From assembly GCF_000292525.1 (NCBI RefSeq), contig NZ_AEYF01000015.1:1-64000 (forward strand): DNA of 64,000 nucleotides. Direction: 5' to 3'. The notes beneath the pieces were generated by a model that saw only the letters and a program-made list of their open reading frames with translations, was not told the DNA's origin and ran no database searches. The translations under genes were made by a program, and so were the position numbers. Shown in pieces: positions 35,306-44,398 of this stretch (position 1 is the stretch's first letter; each line of letters opens with the position of its first letter). The stretch is from Rhizobium sp. CCGE 510. Its GTDB lineage: Bacteria > Pseudomonadota > Alphaproteobacteria > Rhizobiales > Rhizobiaceae.

Positions 35306-35549
35306 TGGCGGTCATTGCCTCATATTGGTCGATTGCGAGTCGGGTGATTTTTGCGGCCAGGCTGCTGGCAAAGGTCGCCACTCGTCGGTGCCCCGATTGC
35401 GGTGCGAAGGTCAGCAGCCGGCCGTCACGCATTCGGAGCAGCCGGAGTCCGTACAAGCGGCATTCATCGGTCAGCGCGAGATCGAAAACGGCGATGGCTC
35501 TATGCCCGCCGCTTGGCTCGTCGATTAATTTGAAATCGAGGATTTCCAT
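35289..35549 (-). CDS. Small SpoVG-like hypothetical protein, first gene of replication operon
   Basis: An 86-aa protein (MEILDFKLIDEPSGGHRAIA...). The pattern AVFDLALTDECRLYGLRLLRM resembles SpoVG-type nucleic-acid-binding folds, but similarity is weak. The ATG at 35549 is preceded by GGAGAAG. It lies nearest attR and heads the primase-helicase operon, as small replication or regulation genes often do. Confidence 0.6.
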   Translation of the reverse strand: MEILDFKLIDEPSGGHRAIAVFDLALTDECRLYGLRLLRMRDGRLLTFAPQSGHRRVATFASSLAAKITRLAIDQYEAMTANADRH

Positions 35550-35616
35550 GCTTCTCCTTATGTGCACAACGGCGCGCCCGCCGACCACGTCGGCAGGTGG
35601 TTAAATGGTCACGGAC

Positions 35617-35627
35617 TAGGGGACGTC
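35617..35627 (-). repeat. Arm-type site next to attR
   Basis: taggggacgtc is an exact inverted copy of the first arm repeat at 18059-18069. It ends 48 bp from the attR core, exactly mirroring the 48-bp spacing on the left. Confidence 0.75.
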
Positions 35628-35668
35628 ACCTTACGGCAACGGGAACGCGATCTAACAAGATCAATAGC

Positions 35669-36211
35669 TTAACGCAGGATGCGGAATTGTTCGCGGGTCT
35701 CCTGCGCCATGGCGGCGTGGCAGTACTCTATGACCGAAGACCACGAGGACAGGACCTGCTTGCTCCTGAGCTCGCTTTTCAGGGTCCGGTGGGCGATGGT
35801 CGAAATCAGCTTCAGGTCCAGCGCCACCGCCTCGCCGACACCCTTCACCTCCGTCAGCAAAGCCGCAGGTGCGCCGAAGACGCCGGAGAGCGAGCCGAAC
35901 CGTTCGATCAGCGCCTTGGCGATCGGTTTGGTGTCGCGCCGCGGGATCAGACGGAAAAGCAAGAGTTCGAGGATCTCGTAGTCGGCAAGGGCAGTGTCGC
36001 CCATCTCGCGGAAGCGATCACGCAGCCGTTCGCGATGGCCATGATAATGCTCTTCCACGGCGAGCGAGGCGGGCAGGGCGGCCTTTGAATTCGGCACGGA
36101 CGATTTTTGCGCGCGTCCGCCGAAGAACGAGCGTTCGTCGGCGGCAAGAGGTTCCTGCGTTGGGAAAGGCAGCTCGTCGTCGGAAGATGTCGCAACAGGC
36201 CCCTTCGCCAT
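35669..36211 (-). pseudogene. radC: radC, 5' fragment (N-terminal half), truncated by element
   Basis: Encodes about 180 residues of RadC: a disordered N-terminus ([20 protein letters not shown]) and the helix-hairpin-helix-like domain ([19 protein letters not shown]). The frame runs through the attR core into the element and stops two codons later (RILR, then TAA at 35669-35671). The JAMM domain is in the other fragment at 17709-18010. Joined at the core, the two give about 276 residues, the normal RadC length. The start is 7 bp after the map stop. Confidence 0.93.
35676..35685. repeat. attR core, 10-bp direct repeat
   Basis: aggatgcgga, identical to attL (18001-18010). Right flank (attgttcgcg) is radC and left flank is element DNA. 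Confidence 0.9.
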
Positions 36212-36218
36212 CGGATCG

Positions 36219-37055
36219 TCACCCGGCAAACGACGGCAGGCCGGGGCGGTCGAGCCCACCCGGCGACAGGGTGAAGATCTCGCAGCCGTCGGAGGTGACG
36301 CCGACGGTATGTTCGTACTGCGCCGAAAGCGACCGGTCGCGGGTCACCGCCGTCCAGCCGTCGGCAAGAACCTTCACATGCGGCCGGCCGAGATTGATCA
36401 TCGGCTCAATGGTGAAGATCATGCCCTCGCGCAGCTCCGGCCCCTCATTGGCGCGGCCGTAATGCAGGATATTCGGCGAATCGTGGAACAGCCGGCCGAC
36501 GCCGTGGCCGCAGAAATCGCGCACCACCGAACAGCGCTCGGCCTCGGCAAAGGTCTGGATCGCCTCGCCGATTGCGCCGGTGCGGGCCCCGGGCCTGACG
36601 GCGGAAATGCCGCGCATCAGCGCTTCATAAGTCACTTCGAGCAGTCGCTCGGCGGCGCGCTTGACCGTGCCGACAGGATACATCCGGCTCGAATCGCCGT
36701 GCCAGCCATCGAGCACGAAGGTGACGTCGATATTGACGATATCGCCTTCGCGCAGCGGCTTGTCGTTCGGAATGCCGTGGCAGACGACATGGTTGATCGA
36801 GGTGCAGGTCGATTTGGTGTAGCCGCGATAGTTCAGCGTTGCCGGCTGGGCGCCGTGATCCATGCCGAAATCGAAGACGAAGCGATCGATGTCATCGGTC
36901 ACCAGCCCGGGCTTGACGATGTCGGCCAGCGCATCGAGACACCGCGCCGTCAGCTGGCACGCCTTGCGCATGCCTTCAAATGCTTGCGCGTCATAAAGCC
37001 GGATGGCGCCCGTATTCTTCGAGGGCGCGGAAGAGGCTTCGATATAGTTCACCAT
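36219..37055 (-). CDS. map: Methionine aminopeptidase type I
   Basis: A 278-aa metalloprotease that removes the initiator methionine. The family residues are visible: [20 protein letters not shown] (His, near 95), [18 protein letters not shown] (two Asp), [12 protein letters not shown] (His) and FTIEPMINL (Glu). It is upstream of radC with a 7-bp gap; the insertion therefore lies in the second gene of the map-radC operon and leaves map intact. Confidence 0.96.
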   Translation of the reverse strand: MVNYIEASSAPSKNTGAIRLYDAQAFEGMRKACQLTARCLDALADIVKPGLVTDDIDRFVFDFGMDHGAQPATLNYRGYTKSTCTSINHVVCHGIPNDKPLREGDIVNIDVTFVLDGWHGDSSRMYPVGTVKRAAERLLEVTYEALMRGISAVRPGARTGAIGEAIQTFAEAERCSVVRDFCGHGVGRLFHDSPNILHYGRANEGPELREGMIFTIEPMINLGRPHVKVLADGWTAVTRDRSLSAQYEHTVGVTSDGCEIFTLSPGGLDRPGLPSFAG

Positions 37056-37252
37056 TGCAGGGCCTTAGCGGAGAATATTAGAATTGTTCATAATGCAGCT
37101 ATGCCGGGTTCGTCCATCGCGATCAACAGTCGGGGCGAGATTTCTGAGCGGATCCGATCGCTCCGGCATGCCGTCTTCTACGTCCTTTTCTCGCCAAATC
37201 ATCGGCCAGGATGAAATATCCACAATCTTCCCAAGGGGATAGGATTGATTGG

Positions 37253-37963
37253 ATGATGCCAGCCCGCTACTCACCGATTGGTGACAGCGGGGAAGGGTCG
37301 GTCGTGCTTGATGAAGCGGTAAAAATTGAAATTTCGTCCGGGGCCGGCGGCGAGCCGGAACGCCGCGTGCGGGATCGCGGCGCCACCGAGCGCGCAATCC
37401 TTGCCGCCGCCAAATGCCTGCTGGCCGAGGAAGGCTTCCAGAATTTCGGCATCAATGCGGTCGCCCGCCGCGCCGGTTGCGACAAGCAGTTGATCTATCG
37501 CTATTATGGCGGTCTCGACGGATTGGTCGAGGCGATCGGCGCCGATCTCGGCACGTGGGTAAAGGATCGCATTCCGGAAGACACCGGCGGCATGTTCCTG
37601 CTCACCTATGGCGACCTGATGGAGCGGCTGTCGGTTCTCCTGCTCGACGCCTTGAGAAACGATCCGCTGATGCGCCGCATCCTCGCTTGGGAAATATCTG
37701 AGAACACCGAGCAGGTGAGGCGGCTATCGGAAGCGCGTTCGAAGGCGCTGGCTCTCTGGCTGGAGCGCATGCGCGGCTCGCTGACGCCGCCGAAGGGGGT
37801 CGATGCAACAGCCGTCAACGCCGTGGTCATCGCTGCGATCCAGCATCTCGTGCTTGCCGCAGCAAGCGGCGGGCAGTGCGCCGGCCTGTCGCTGAAGACG
37901 TCAAAGGATTGGGAGAAGGCGGCGATGGCGCTGAAGCGCATCGTGCGTGGCGTCTACGGCTGA
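37253..37963 (+). CDS. TetR/AcrR-family transcriptional regulator
   Basis: A 236-aa repressor-type regulator: an N-terminal HTH (RAILAAAKCLLAEEGFQNFG, AVARRAGCDKQLIYRYYGG, about residues 45-90) and a C-terminal ligand domain. The start is uncertain; 37253 has AGGA 8 bp upstream, while 37211 would add 14 residues. It is divergent from map. Target genes are unknown; neighbours give no clear hint. Confidence 0.85.
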   Translation: MMPARYSPIGDSGEGSVVLDEAVKIEISSGAGGEPERRVRDRGATERAILAAAKCLLAEEGFQNFGINAVARRAGCDKQLIYRYYGGLDGLVEAIGADLGTWVKDRIPEDTGGMFLLTYGDLMERLSVLLLDALRNDPLMRRILAWEISENTEQVRRLSEARSKALALWLERMRGSLTPPKGVDATAVNAVVIAAIQHLVLAAASGGQCAGLSLKTSKDWEKAAMALKRIVRGVYG

Positions 37964-38091
37964 TACCTGTTTTATCCACAGGGGCTGCTGCGGCGTTAAC
38001 CTTAACAAATGGTTTACGTTGCCTGGCCGCGGTTAACCCGACAGTGTGGTGGCGAGCAGAGATGGAATGAGTAAGCCCCCGAGTTGACGCC

Positions 38092-38265
38092 ATGGGAACC
38101 AAAATCGCCAAAGCCTTGTTTCTCGTAACGGCGATGATGTTTTTCGCAGTCCTGGCGCTGGATATCGCAATTCCGACGCTGGTGCTTTGCACCATGGCAT
38201 TGTCGACCTGGTTGGTCTCCCTCGATCTGCCCGTTTCGCGCAAGCATGGAGGAGAGGCCGCATGA
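38092..38265 (+). CDS. Small membrane protein
   Basis: A 57-aa protein (MGTKIAKALFLVTAMMFFAV...) with two hydrophobic segments. It ends in GGAGGAG, which is also the ribosome binding site of the next gene, and the two overlap as ATGA. Conserved pairing with the DUF6105-like gene suggests a two-subunit membrane unit of unknown function. Confidence 0.65.
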   Translation: MGTKIAKALFLVTAMMFFAVLALDIAIPTLVLCTMALSTWLVSLDLPVSRKHGGEAA

Positions 38266-38588
38266 GGTGGTTTCTGATCTTCTGGGCCGGCCCCATCGTC
38301 TTTTTGGGCGGATGGTACTGGCTCTCCTATTACGACATGAACTTCGGCATCTTCATGCTGACGCGGCAGGTGCATGACCTGACGTTTCAGCTGTATGGCG
38401 AGGCATTGGGCATTCCGCCGGAGAGCATCCCGCCGCTTGTTGCCCGCGCCATCGCGGTCGACAGTCTTGTCGTCTTCGCCATCCTCGGCTTCCGTAAACG
38501 CCAGTCGATCATTGCCTGGTGGAAGGCGCGTCAGCTGAATTCGTCTTCCGACCTTGCCAGCAAGGAAAGCCTGTCGAGCGCGCCCTGA
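38262..38588 (+). CDS. DUF6105-like membrane protein
   Basis: A 108-aa protein starting [20 protein letters not shown], with membrane helices at about residues 3-20 and 65-80. The pattern [20 protein letters not shown] is conserved in rhizobia. The start is fixed by GGAGGAG and the ATGA overlap. Its 3' end overlaps the convergent ruvX gene by 58 bp. Confidence 0.78.
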   Translation: MRWFLIFWAGPIVFLGGWYWLSYYDMNFGIFMLTRQVHDLTFQLYGEALGIPPESIPPLVARAIAVDSLVVFAILGFRKRQSIIAWWKARQLNSSSDLASKESLSSAP

Positions 38589-39025
38589 AGGATGAAACTT
38601 GCCGCGGCCGAATCGATTCGTTCGGCCCGCTTGGCACGCGAAACGTCCATTTCAAGCAGCGTCCTTTCGGCTGCGACGGTCGATAAACGCTCGTCCCAAT
38701 AGAGGAAGGGCAGGGCTGTTTTCTGCTCCATGTTGCGCACGAAGGCGCGCGTCGCCTGCACCCGAGGTCCCGCCGATCCGTCCATATTCATCGGCAGGCC
38801 GATGACGAAGCCGCAGACTTTTTCCGATTGTGCGAAATCCAGCAGCGCCTGCGCATCGATGGTGAACTTGATGCGCCGGATCACCGGGCGGGGCGTAGCG
38901 AAACGCCGCCCGAGATCCGACATCGAAAGCCCGATCGTCTTGGTACCGAGATCGAGGCCGGCAATCGCCTGCCGCGGGGCAAGCGTCTTGGCCAGTTCCT
39001 CGATTGTCAGCACCGTCATCGCCAT
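38531..39025 (-). CDS. ruvX: RuvX/YqgF-family RNase H-fold protein
   Basis: A 164-aa putative Holliday-junction resolvase or rRNA-processing nuclease. [20 protein letters not shown] (first Asp), [19 protein letters not shown] and [20 protein letters not shown] (Glu) and [12 protein letters not shown] (last Asp) match the family. Convergent overlap with the gene at 38262. Confidence 0.94.
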   Translation of the reverse strand: MAMTVLTIEELAKTLAPRQAIAGLDLGTKTIGLSMSDLGRRFATPRPVIRRIKFTIDAQALLDFAQSEKVCGFVIGLPMNMDGSAGPRVQATRAFVRNMEQKTALPFLYWDERLSTVAAERTLLEMDVSRAKRAERIDSAAASFILQGALDRLSLLARSEDEFS

Positions 39026-39092
39026 TTCATCCCGTCAAAAGAAATTGAAGTCGCCGCTGCTTTTCTTTGCTGGCGTATGAGATATGTGCATA

Positions 39093-39192
39093 GAGCATGA
39101 TGCCGAAAAGTGTGAGCGGTTTTCTCACGACATCATGCTCCAATTCTTTGATTGGGATACGGATTCAGATTTTAGGCAGATCCGGCCTAAAA
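39093..39192. repeat. Palindromic intergenic repeat pair
   Basis: First palindrome: gagcatgatg (39093-39102) / catcatgctc (39131-39140) with an inner gtgag/ctcac pair. Second: ttttaggc (39170-39177) / gcctaaaa (39185-39192). These units are frequent between genes in Rhizobium. Confidence 0.7.
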
Positions 39193-39246
39193 CCATCCGG
39201 ACTTCCCCAAACGGGCTTTTTCATCACGTAATAAAGGAGACGTTTC

Positions 39247-39951
39247 ATGAAGATCACCTGGCTCGGCCATTCCGCCTTCCGCATCGAGACTGGAAAGGCG
39301 ACGATCCTGCTCGACCCATTCCTCAGCTATAACGCCTCGTTTTCCGGCCAGGACATCAAGGATGTTTCGGCAGGCGTCACCCACATCCTGCTGACGCACG
39401 GCCATGGCGACCATGTCGGCGATACCGTGGCGCTTGCCAAGGAAACCGGCGCCGTCGTTCTCGCCAATGCCGATCTCGCCGCCTGGCTCGGCTCGAAGGG
39501 TGTCGACAAGATCGAGATGGGCAATACCGGCGGCACGATCGCGCTCGGCGGCTTCTCGGCGACCTTCACCAATGCGCTGCACTCCTCGGCCCAGATCACC
39601 GAGGACGGCGTCTCGCATGCGCTCGGCAACGCCAACGGCCTGATGCTGCATTTCGACGACGAAGCCTCGATCCTCGCCATGGGTGACACCGACATCTTCT
39701 CCGACATGGCGCTGATCAATGAATTGCACCAGCCCGATATCGGTTTCGTGCCGATCGGCGACCGCTTCACCATGGGCGGCGCCGTGGCAGCCCTTGCCTG
39801 CCGGCGCTATTTCAACTTCAAGACCGCGATCCCCTGCCATTACGGCACCTTCCCGATCATCGAGCAGACGGCCGAAAAATTCGTTACCGGCATGGAAGGA
39901 TCGGAGACTGATGTGAAGGCGCTCAAGCCTGCCGAGAGCCTGTCGATCTGA
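39247..39951 (+). CDS. UPF0173 metal-dependent hydrolase
   Basis: A 234-aa metallo-beta-lactamase-fold protein: [34 protein letters not shown] (metal His/Asp cluster), [12 protein letters not shown], and IGDRFTMGG. Length and motifs match UPF0173. Substrate unknown. Preceded by GGAGACG. Confidence 0.94.
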   Translation: MKITWLGHSAFRIETGKATILLDPFLSYNASFSGQDIKDVSAGVTHILLTHGHGDHVGDTVALAKETGAVVLANADLAAWLGSKGVDKIEMGNTGGTIALGGFSATFTNALHSSAQITEDGVSHALGNANGLMLHFDDEASILAMGDTDIFSDMALINELHQPDIGFVPIGDRFTMGGAVAALACRRYFNFKTAIPCHYGTFPIIEQTAEKFVTGMEGSETDVKALKPAESLSI

Positions 39952-40020
39952 CGAAACCCCGTTGCACCGGGCGGACATGGCCTTTATAGCGGGTAGGAAA
40001 AATCTCATCCGGAGAATGCC

Positions 40021-40308
40021 ATGTCCGTCGACCTTGCCACCGTAAAGCGCGTTGCCCACCTTGCTCGCATTGCCGTCTCCGAAGACGAGGCAAATCGCAT
40101 GGTCGGCGAGCTGAACGGCATCCTCGGCTTCGTCGAGCAGCTCTCCGAAGTCGATGTCGACGGCGTCGAGGCGATGACATCTGTCACCCCGATGGCGATG
40201 AAGAAGCGGACCGATGTCGTGACCGACGGCAGCAAGGCAGACGATATCGTCGCCAATGCGCCGGTCACCGACCATAATTTTTTCCTGGTGCCGAAAGTCG
40301 TCGAATAG
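40021..40308 (+). CDS. gatC: Glutamyl-tRNA(Gln) amidotransferase subunit C
   Basis: A 95-aa subunit that stabilises the GatCAB complex, which converts Glu-tRNA(Gln) or Asp-tRNA(Asn) to the amidated form. The typical [20 protein letters not shown] and [16 protein letters not shown] are present. It is 57 bp before gatA; gatB lies 3.5 kb away. Confidence 0.96.
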   Translation: MSVDLATVKRVAHLARIAVSEDEANRMVGELNGILGFVEQLSEVDVDGVEAMTSVTPMAMKKRTDVVTDGSKADDIVANAPVTDHNFFLVPKVVE

Positions 40309-40365
40309 GGTTTCGAAGCCTCTTTCCGACCCTGTTGCCATTTCCAGATCTGAAGCGAAAACACG

Positions 40366-41847
40366 ATGAGCGAACTCACCAGCCTGACCATTGCCGAAGC
40401 CCGCCAGAAGCTGCGCGCCAAGGAGATTACCGCAACCGAACTGACCGAGGCCTATATCTCGGCGATCGATGCGGCCAATGCTCATCTGAATGCCTATATA
40501 AAGGTGACGCCGGATCTCGCCCGCCTCATGGCGAAGAACTCCGACGAGCGCATCGCTGCCGGCAAGGCAGGCGATCTCGAAGGTATTCCGCTTGGCATCA
40601 AGGATCTCTTTGCCACCGTTGGTGTGCACACTCAGGCCTGCAGCCACATTCTCGACGGTTTCGAGCCGCGCTATGAATCGACCGTGACGCAGAACCTCTG
40701 GGATGACGGCGCCGTCATGCTCGGCAAGCTGAACATGGACGAATTCGCCATGGGCTCGTCCAACGAGACCTCGCACTACGGTGCGGTGATCAATCCCTGG
40801 CGTGCTGAAGGTTCCAACCAGCAGCTCGTTCCCGGCGGCTCCTCCGGGGGCTCGGCCGCTGCCGTCGCCGCGCATCTTTGCGCCGGCGCCACCGCAACCG
40901 ATACCGGCGGTTCGATCCGCCAGCCGGCCGCTTTCACCGGCACCGTCGGCATCAAGCCGACCTATGGCCGTTGCTCACGCTGGGGTACCGTCGCCTTCGC
41001 CTCCTCGCTCGACCAGGCAGGCCCGATCGCCCGCGACGTGCGCGACGCTGCAATCCTTTTGAAGTCAATGGCAAGCGTCGACGCCAAGGACACCACGTCA
41101 GTCGATCTGCCGGTGCCGGATTACGAGGCAGTCCTCGGCCAGTCCCTGAAGGGCATGAGGATCGGCATTCCGAACGAATATCGTGTCGACGGCATGCCTG
41201 AGGAGATCGAGACCCTGTGGCGCCAGGGCATCGCCTGGCTAAAGGATGCCGGCGCCGAAATCGTCGACATCTCGCTGCCGCACACCAAATATGCTCTCCC
41301 GGCCTATTACATCGTCGCTCCGGCCGAGGCATCCTCGAACCTGGCGCGTTACGACGGCGTCCGTTACGGCCTGCGTGTCGACGGTAAGGATATCGTCGAC
41401 ATGTACGAGAAGACGCGGGCCGCCGGCTTCGGCAAGGAAGTCAAGCGCCGCATCATGATCGGCACCTATGTGCTGTCGGCCGGTTATTACGATGCCTATT
41501 ACATCCGTGCCCAGAAGGTCCGGACGCTGATCAAGCGCGATTTCGAACTCGCCTTCGACGCCGGCGTCGATGCCATCCTGACACCGGCAACACCATCGTC
41601 TGCCTTCGGCGTCGCCGATGAGAACCTCGCTTCCGATCCGGTGAAGATGTATCTGAACGACATCTTCACGGTCACGGTCAACATGGCGGGCCTGCCGGGC
41701 ATCGCCGTTCCCGCCGGCCTCGACCAGAAGGGGCTGCCGCTCGGCCTGCAGCTGATCGGCAAGCCCTTCGACGAGGAAACCCTCTTCAAAACAGCCCATG
41801 TCATCGAGCAGGCAGCCGGCCGGTTTACGCCGGCCAAGTGGTGGTAA
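40366..41847 (+). CDS. gatA: Glutamyl-tRNA(Gln) amidotransferase subunit A
   Basis: A 493-aa amidase that releases ammonia from glutamine for GatB. The amidase signature catalytic triad is visible: Lys in [10 protein letters not shown], the cis-Ser in [12 protein letters not shown] and nucleophilic Ser in [10 protein letters not shown]. Directly after gatC. Confidence 0.97.
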   Translation: MSELTSLTIAEARQKLRAKEITATELTEAYISAIDAANAHLNAYIKVTPDLARLMAKNSDERIAAGKAGDLEGIPLGIKDLFATVGVHTQACSHILDGFEPRYESTVTQNLWDDGAVMLGKLNMDEFAMGSSNETSHYGAVINPWRAEGSNQQLVPGGSSGGSAAAVAAHLCAGATATDTGGSIRQPAAFTGTVGIKPTYGRCSRWGTVAFASSLDQAGPIARDVRDAAILLKSMASVDAKDTTSVDLPVPDYEAVLGQSLKGMRIGIPNEYRVDGMPEEIETLWRQGIAWLKDAGAEIVDISLPHTKYALPAYYIVAPAEASSNLARYDGVRYGLRVDGKDIVDMYEKTRAAGFGKEVKRRIMIGTYVLSAGYYDAYYIRAQKVRTLIKRDFELAFDAGVDAILTPATPSSAFGVADENLASDPVKMYLNDIFTVTVNMAGLPGIAVPAGLDQKGLPLGLQLIGKPFDEETLFKTAHVIEQAAGRFTPAKWW

Positions 41848-41920
41848 CAGATCCTGGGATTCGAAAGCGCAAGGCCGCCGACCACAGGAAGCTCAAAGCC
41901 AGGCGGCGTTCAGACATGCA

Positions 41921-41960
41921 AACCCCCGAAAGTCGATATTCACCTTTCGGGGGCCAGTTT
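41921..41960. terminator. Bidirectional terminator between gatA and DUF892 gene
   Basis: Perfect stem cccccgaaag / ctttcggggg with an A-rich left and T-rich right flank, located between convergent genes. Confidence 0.85.
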
Positions 41961-41996
41961 ACGAGGGCAAGCCCTCATGCCTTATGGTGCTGACGT

Positions 41997-42503
41997 TCAG
42001 GCGGCTTTCTTGCCCTTTGCATTAGCAGACGCCTGTGCAAGCTGGGTTAGCTTCTTGTCGGTCGCGACTTCTTCCGCGAGGTTTGCCTGAAGCAGCGGAA
42101 CGGCATCCTTGAGGCCGAGCTGGTTTGCCCAGGCAATGAGAGTGCCGTAACGCGCAATCTCGTAGTGTTCGACGGCCTGGGCCGAAGAGATGAGACCGGC
42201 ATCCAATGCCGGCGATCCCTTGAACTCTTCCATGATCTCTTCACCTTCGGCGATAATGCCTTGGATTGCTTCACAGGTCTTGCCACGTGCCGGCTTACCG
42301 AGAAGCTCGAAAACCTGCTCAAGGCGTTCGATCTGGCTCTGAGTTTCGTCGCGGTGCTTCAGGAATCCTGCCTTGCCTTCTTCTGACTGGGCGGCGCGGG
42401 CCATTTTCGGCAGCGCCTTCAGGATCTGCTTTTCTGCAAAATAGATGTCTTTGAGTGTATCAAGGAAAAGATCATCGAGGGTCTTGGTCGTGGGAGTAGC
42501 CAT
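41997..42503 (-). CDS. Ferritin-like DUF892 (YciE-type) protein 1
   Basis: A 168-aa four-helix-bundle protein: LFLDTLKDIYFAEKQILKAL, HRDETQSQIERLEQVFELLG and SSAQAVEHYEIARYGTLIAW carry the Glu/His residues expected of ferritin-like folds. Such proteins are induced by osmotic, desiccation and stationary-phase stress. The start follows AGGAGG. A paralogue lies 200 bp upstream on the same strand. Confidence 0.9.
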   Translation of the reverse strand: MATPTTKTLDDLFLDTLKDIYFAEKQILKALPKMARAAQSEEGKAGFLKHRDETQSQIERLEQVFELLGKPARGKTCEAIQGIIAEGEEIMEEFKGSPALDAGLISSAQAVEHYEIARYGTLIAWANQLGLKDAVPLLQANLAEEVATDKKLTQLAQASANAKGKKAA

Positions 42504-42715
42504 GGTTAATCCTCCTGTGGCGTGGGCTTGCACCGGGTAGACGATGCATAGTTTGGTCGTCCCTGTACGAAAATGAACCGGCGCTCCGTTGCCGGAGCGC
42601 CGTCTCGTTCCGGCCAAGGAAGAGAGGCCGATCAGCGATACTGCCAGACAGTCCGATGCAAAGGGCGCCGGGCCGATCCGCTGGTAAGTAACCACGCGGG
42701 ACCATCGTTGTTCCC

Positions 42716-43228
42716 TTAGACCTTGGCTTTCTCTCCAGCTTCGCGAAGGGAAAGAAATTTAGTCGTCACGGAGACGATGTTTTCATCAAGCCATTCTGCC
42801 ATCGCCTTCTCTTCAGCAAGGTTTGCCTGGAGCGCGGCGCTGGCCGCTCCGTAGCCGCCGGCTTCGGCAATGGTCAGCAGCGACTTGTAGGCCGCCATTT
42901 CAAAATTCTCGAACGCGAAATTCGCAAAGGAGTTCTTCAGGACTTCGTCGCCGGCCATGGTATGGCTCATCACGGCCATCGACCCCGTCAGAGAAAGTGC
43001 CATGTCCTTGAGCGACGAGTGGTCTTCGTTCAGGCTGTCCAGCACCTCTTCGATCCGGCTTATCTGGCCCTCAGTTTCATGAATATGCTGGTCGAGCTTT
43101 GCCGCTATCTCCGGATAGTTCTCGATACGCGAGAGCTGTGGTTTCATGATCGAAAGCGCCTGGTTTTCCATGGCGTGAGCGTTCTTGAGACCAGTAATAA
43201 AGATTGAGCGGGTTTCGTTCTCAGGCAT
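42716..43228 (-). CDS. Ferritin-like DUF892 (YciF-type) protein 2
   Basis: A 170-aa relative of the previous gene, with LKNAHAMENQALSIMKPQL, HIHETEGQISRIEEVLDSL and FENFEMAAYKSLLTIAEAGG in the same helix positions. The start at 43228 follows AAGGAGAT. It forms a stress-response pair with the gene at 41997; the 212-bp gap leaves room for a separate promoter. Confidence 0.9.
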   Translation of the reverse strand: MPENETRSIFITGLKNAHAMENQALSIMKPQLSRIENYPEIAAKLDQHIHETEGQISRIEEVLDSLNEDHSSLKDMALSLTGSMAVMSHTMAGDEVLKNSFANFAFENFEMAAYKSLLTIAEAGGYGAASAALQANLAEEKAMAEWLDENIVSVTTKFLSLREAGEKAKV

Positions 43229-43510
43229 CGAGAATCTCCTTGTTGACCGGGTCAAACTTCGTACGTCCGGCGATGTTCCAGATTATCTGCAGAGCGAGCG
43301 ACGGCAGTGTTTCCGATCGAGCGGCTGGGTGTCAGACGGGTTTCGTGATGTCACGGCTGTCCGGCGCTGCGGATAGTCGACCCAGCGATGAGGTGAATTT
43401 GGCTGGCCTGTTACGTTCAGCTCGGACCGCTGGTTCTTGTGTAATCGGCCTACGCAGGAATCATTGATAATGATATTGCTGTCGATTGCTTTGTCGGGGG
43501 GAGTGGCCTC

Positions 43511-43786
43511 ATGTCGAAACAGGATCTTGCACGATTGATTGAGGCCGCTGATCGCCTTGCTGCCGCCGGTTTCACCATGGGCGCGGATTGGCAGGCGGTA
43601 CACGAAATCTGCCAGCGCCACGAAGGTCAACAGCCGTTCGACTGGGGACATGCGCTTTGCCATCGCATCGAAGGCGAGGACTGGAATGCCGATTACTGGT
43701 ATCGCCGCGCCGGCAAGACGCGCGGCACGGGCACAATGGCCGACGAATGGTCGGCGATGCGAACGGAACTTTCTGCAAAGGCTTGA
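43511..43786 (+). CDS. Conserved hypothetical protein
   Basis: A 91-aa protein (MSKQDLARLIEAADRLAAAG...) with the pattern WQAVHEICQRHEGQQPFDWGH and DWNADYWYRRAGK conserved in rhizobia. No membrane segment or known motif. Stand-alone; function unknown. Confidence 0.75.
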   Translation: MSKQDLARLIEAADRLAAAGFTMGADWQAVHEICQRHEGQQPFDWGHALCHRIEGEDWNADYWYRRAGKTRGTGTMADEWSAMRTELSAKA

Positions 43787-43836
43787 GGCGCCCCCCTGAC
43801 CGCGCCGGTTCGAGACGCGGTCAGGGTGGTTGTCCG

Positions 43837-44094
43837 TTACCTGTTGTTCAGCTGCGACCTGACCAACATCAGTCCTTTTTCGGTGATCCGGTAGGGCTGG
43901 CCGCTGGAGGATTTGATTGCTCTCAGCCGCTTCAGCCTTCGGAAGAGATCGAGGTCGACGCCGGGATAGAGCCAGCCGTCGCGGGTGAAGCAGCTGACCG
44001 CCTCGATCTTCCTATCGTCGTCGCGGGAAATTTCGATGCGGCCGCCTTGGGCCATGAGATGCAGGATGCGCTGCTCCGTGCGGGAAATGTCCAT
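43837..44094 (-). CDS. YjhX-family protein (UPF0386, toxin-like)
   Basis: An 85-aa protein starting MDISRTEQRILHLMAQGGRI and continuing DGWLYPGVDLDLFRRLKRLR and YRITEKGLMLVRSQL, the complete UPF0386/YjhX winged-helix pattern. In E. coli YjhX is reported as a toxin whose antitoxin YjhQ is a GNAT acetyltransferase. Here a GNAT gene lies 305 bp away, divergent. The start at 44094 is the family start; an upstream ATG would add 12 residues. Confidence 0.88.
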   Translation of the reverse strand: MDISRTEQRILHLMAQGGRIEISRDDDRKIEAVSCFTRDGWLYPGVDLDLFRRLKRLRAIKSSSGQPYRITEKGLMLVRSQLNNR

Positions 44095-44398
44095 GTGTTG
44101 AGATCCGGTATCGTGCCCAACAGGGCGCACAAAAACGATCTGGCGCTCTTTCGAACGTCAGGGCTTCGTTTTTTTCGGGCCCATGCGCGCAAGCGGACTT
44201 GCGGGCAGGGCCTTTACCGGGTCTGTGACAGGCTCAACATAAAACACCTCGATAAGGTTTTTTATTCAGCGCGGAAAAGGCGGTCAAGACCGTGCTTGCC
44301 AATCAAACCCGTCGAAAACCGCAGTTTCCAGCCATCAGCCCTCTGGGGGTACTGGTAAATTCGGCGACTCAATGGTCTAGTTGCGAGGTAACGCGGAG
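44095..44398. other. Divergent intergenic region, YjhX gene to GNAT gene
   Basis: About 300 bp without a supported gene. It should hold the two divergent promoters; no clear operator palindrome was found by eye. Confidence 0.45.

Larger units (their letters stand above)
18001..35685. mobile_element. 17.7-kb integrated prophage-like or satellite-like element in radC
   Basis: Bounded by the 10-bp core repeats that split radC. It has modules for integration (int, excisionase-like), control (XRE switch with palindromic operators, sigma-like regulator), replication (Toprim primase, RecA-like helicase), packaging initiation (terS operon), tail remnants (shortened tape measure, tailspike) and cargo (lipoprotein, membrane protein, DUF4145-like protein). 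No large terminase, portal, protease, capsid, tail tube, baseplate hub or lysis gene is found. Arm-type repeats lie 48 bp inside both ends, so the recombination sites look complete. Confidence 0.93.

Noticed and set aside
39187..40875. 562-codon minus-strand open frame
   Set aside because: Antisense to the UPF0173, gatC and gatA genes, all of which are certain.
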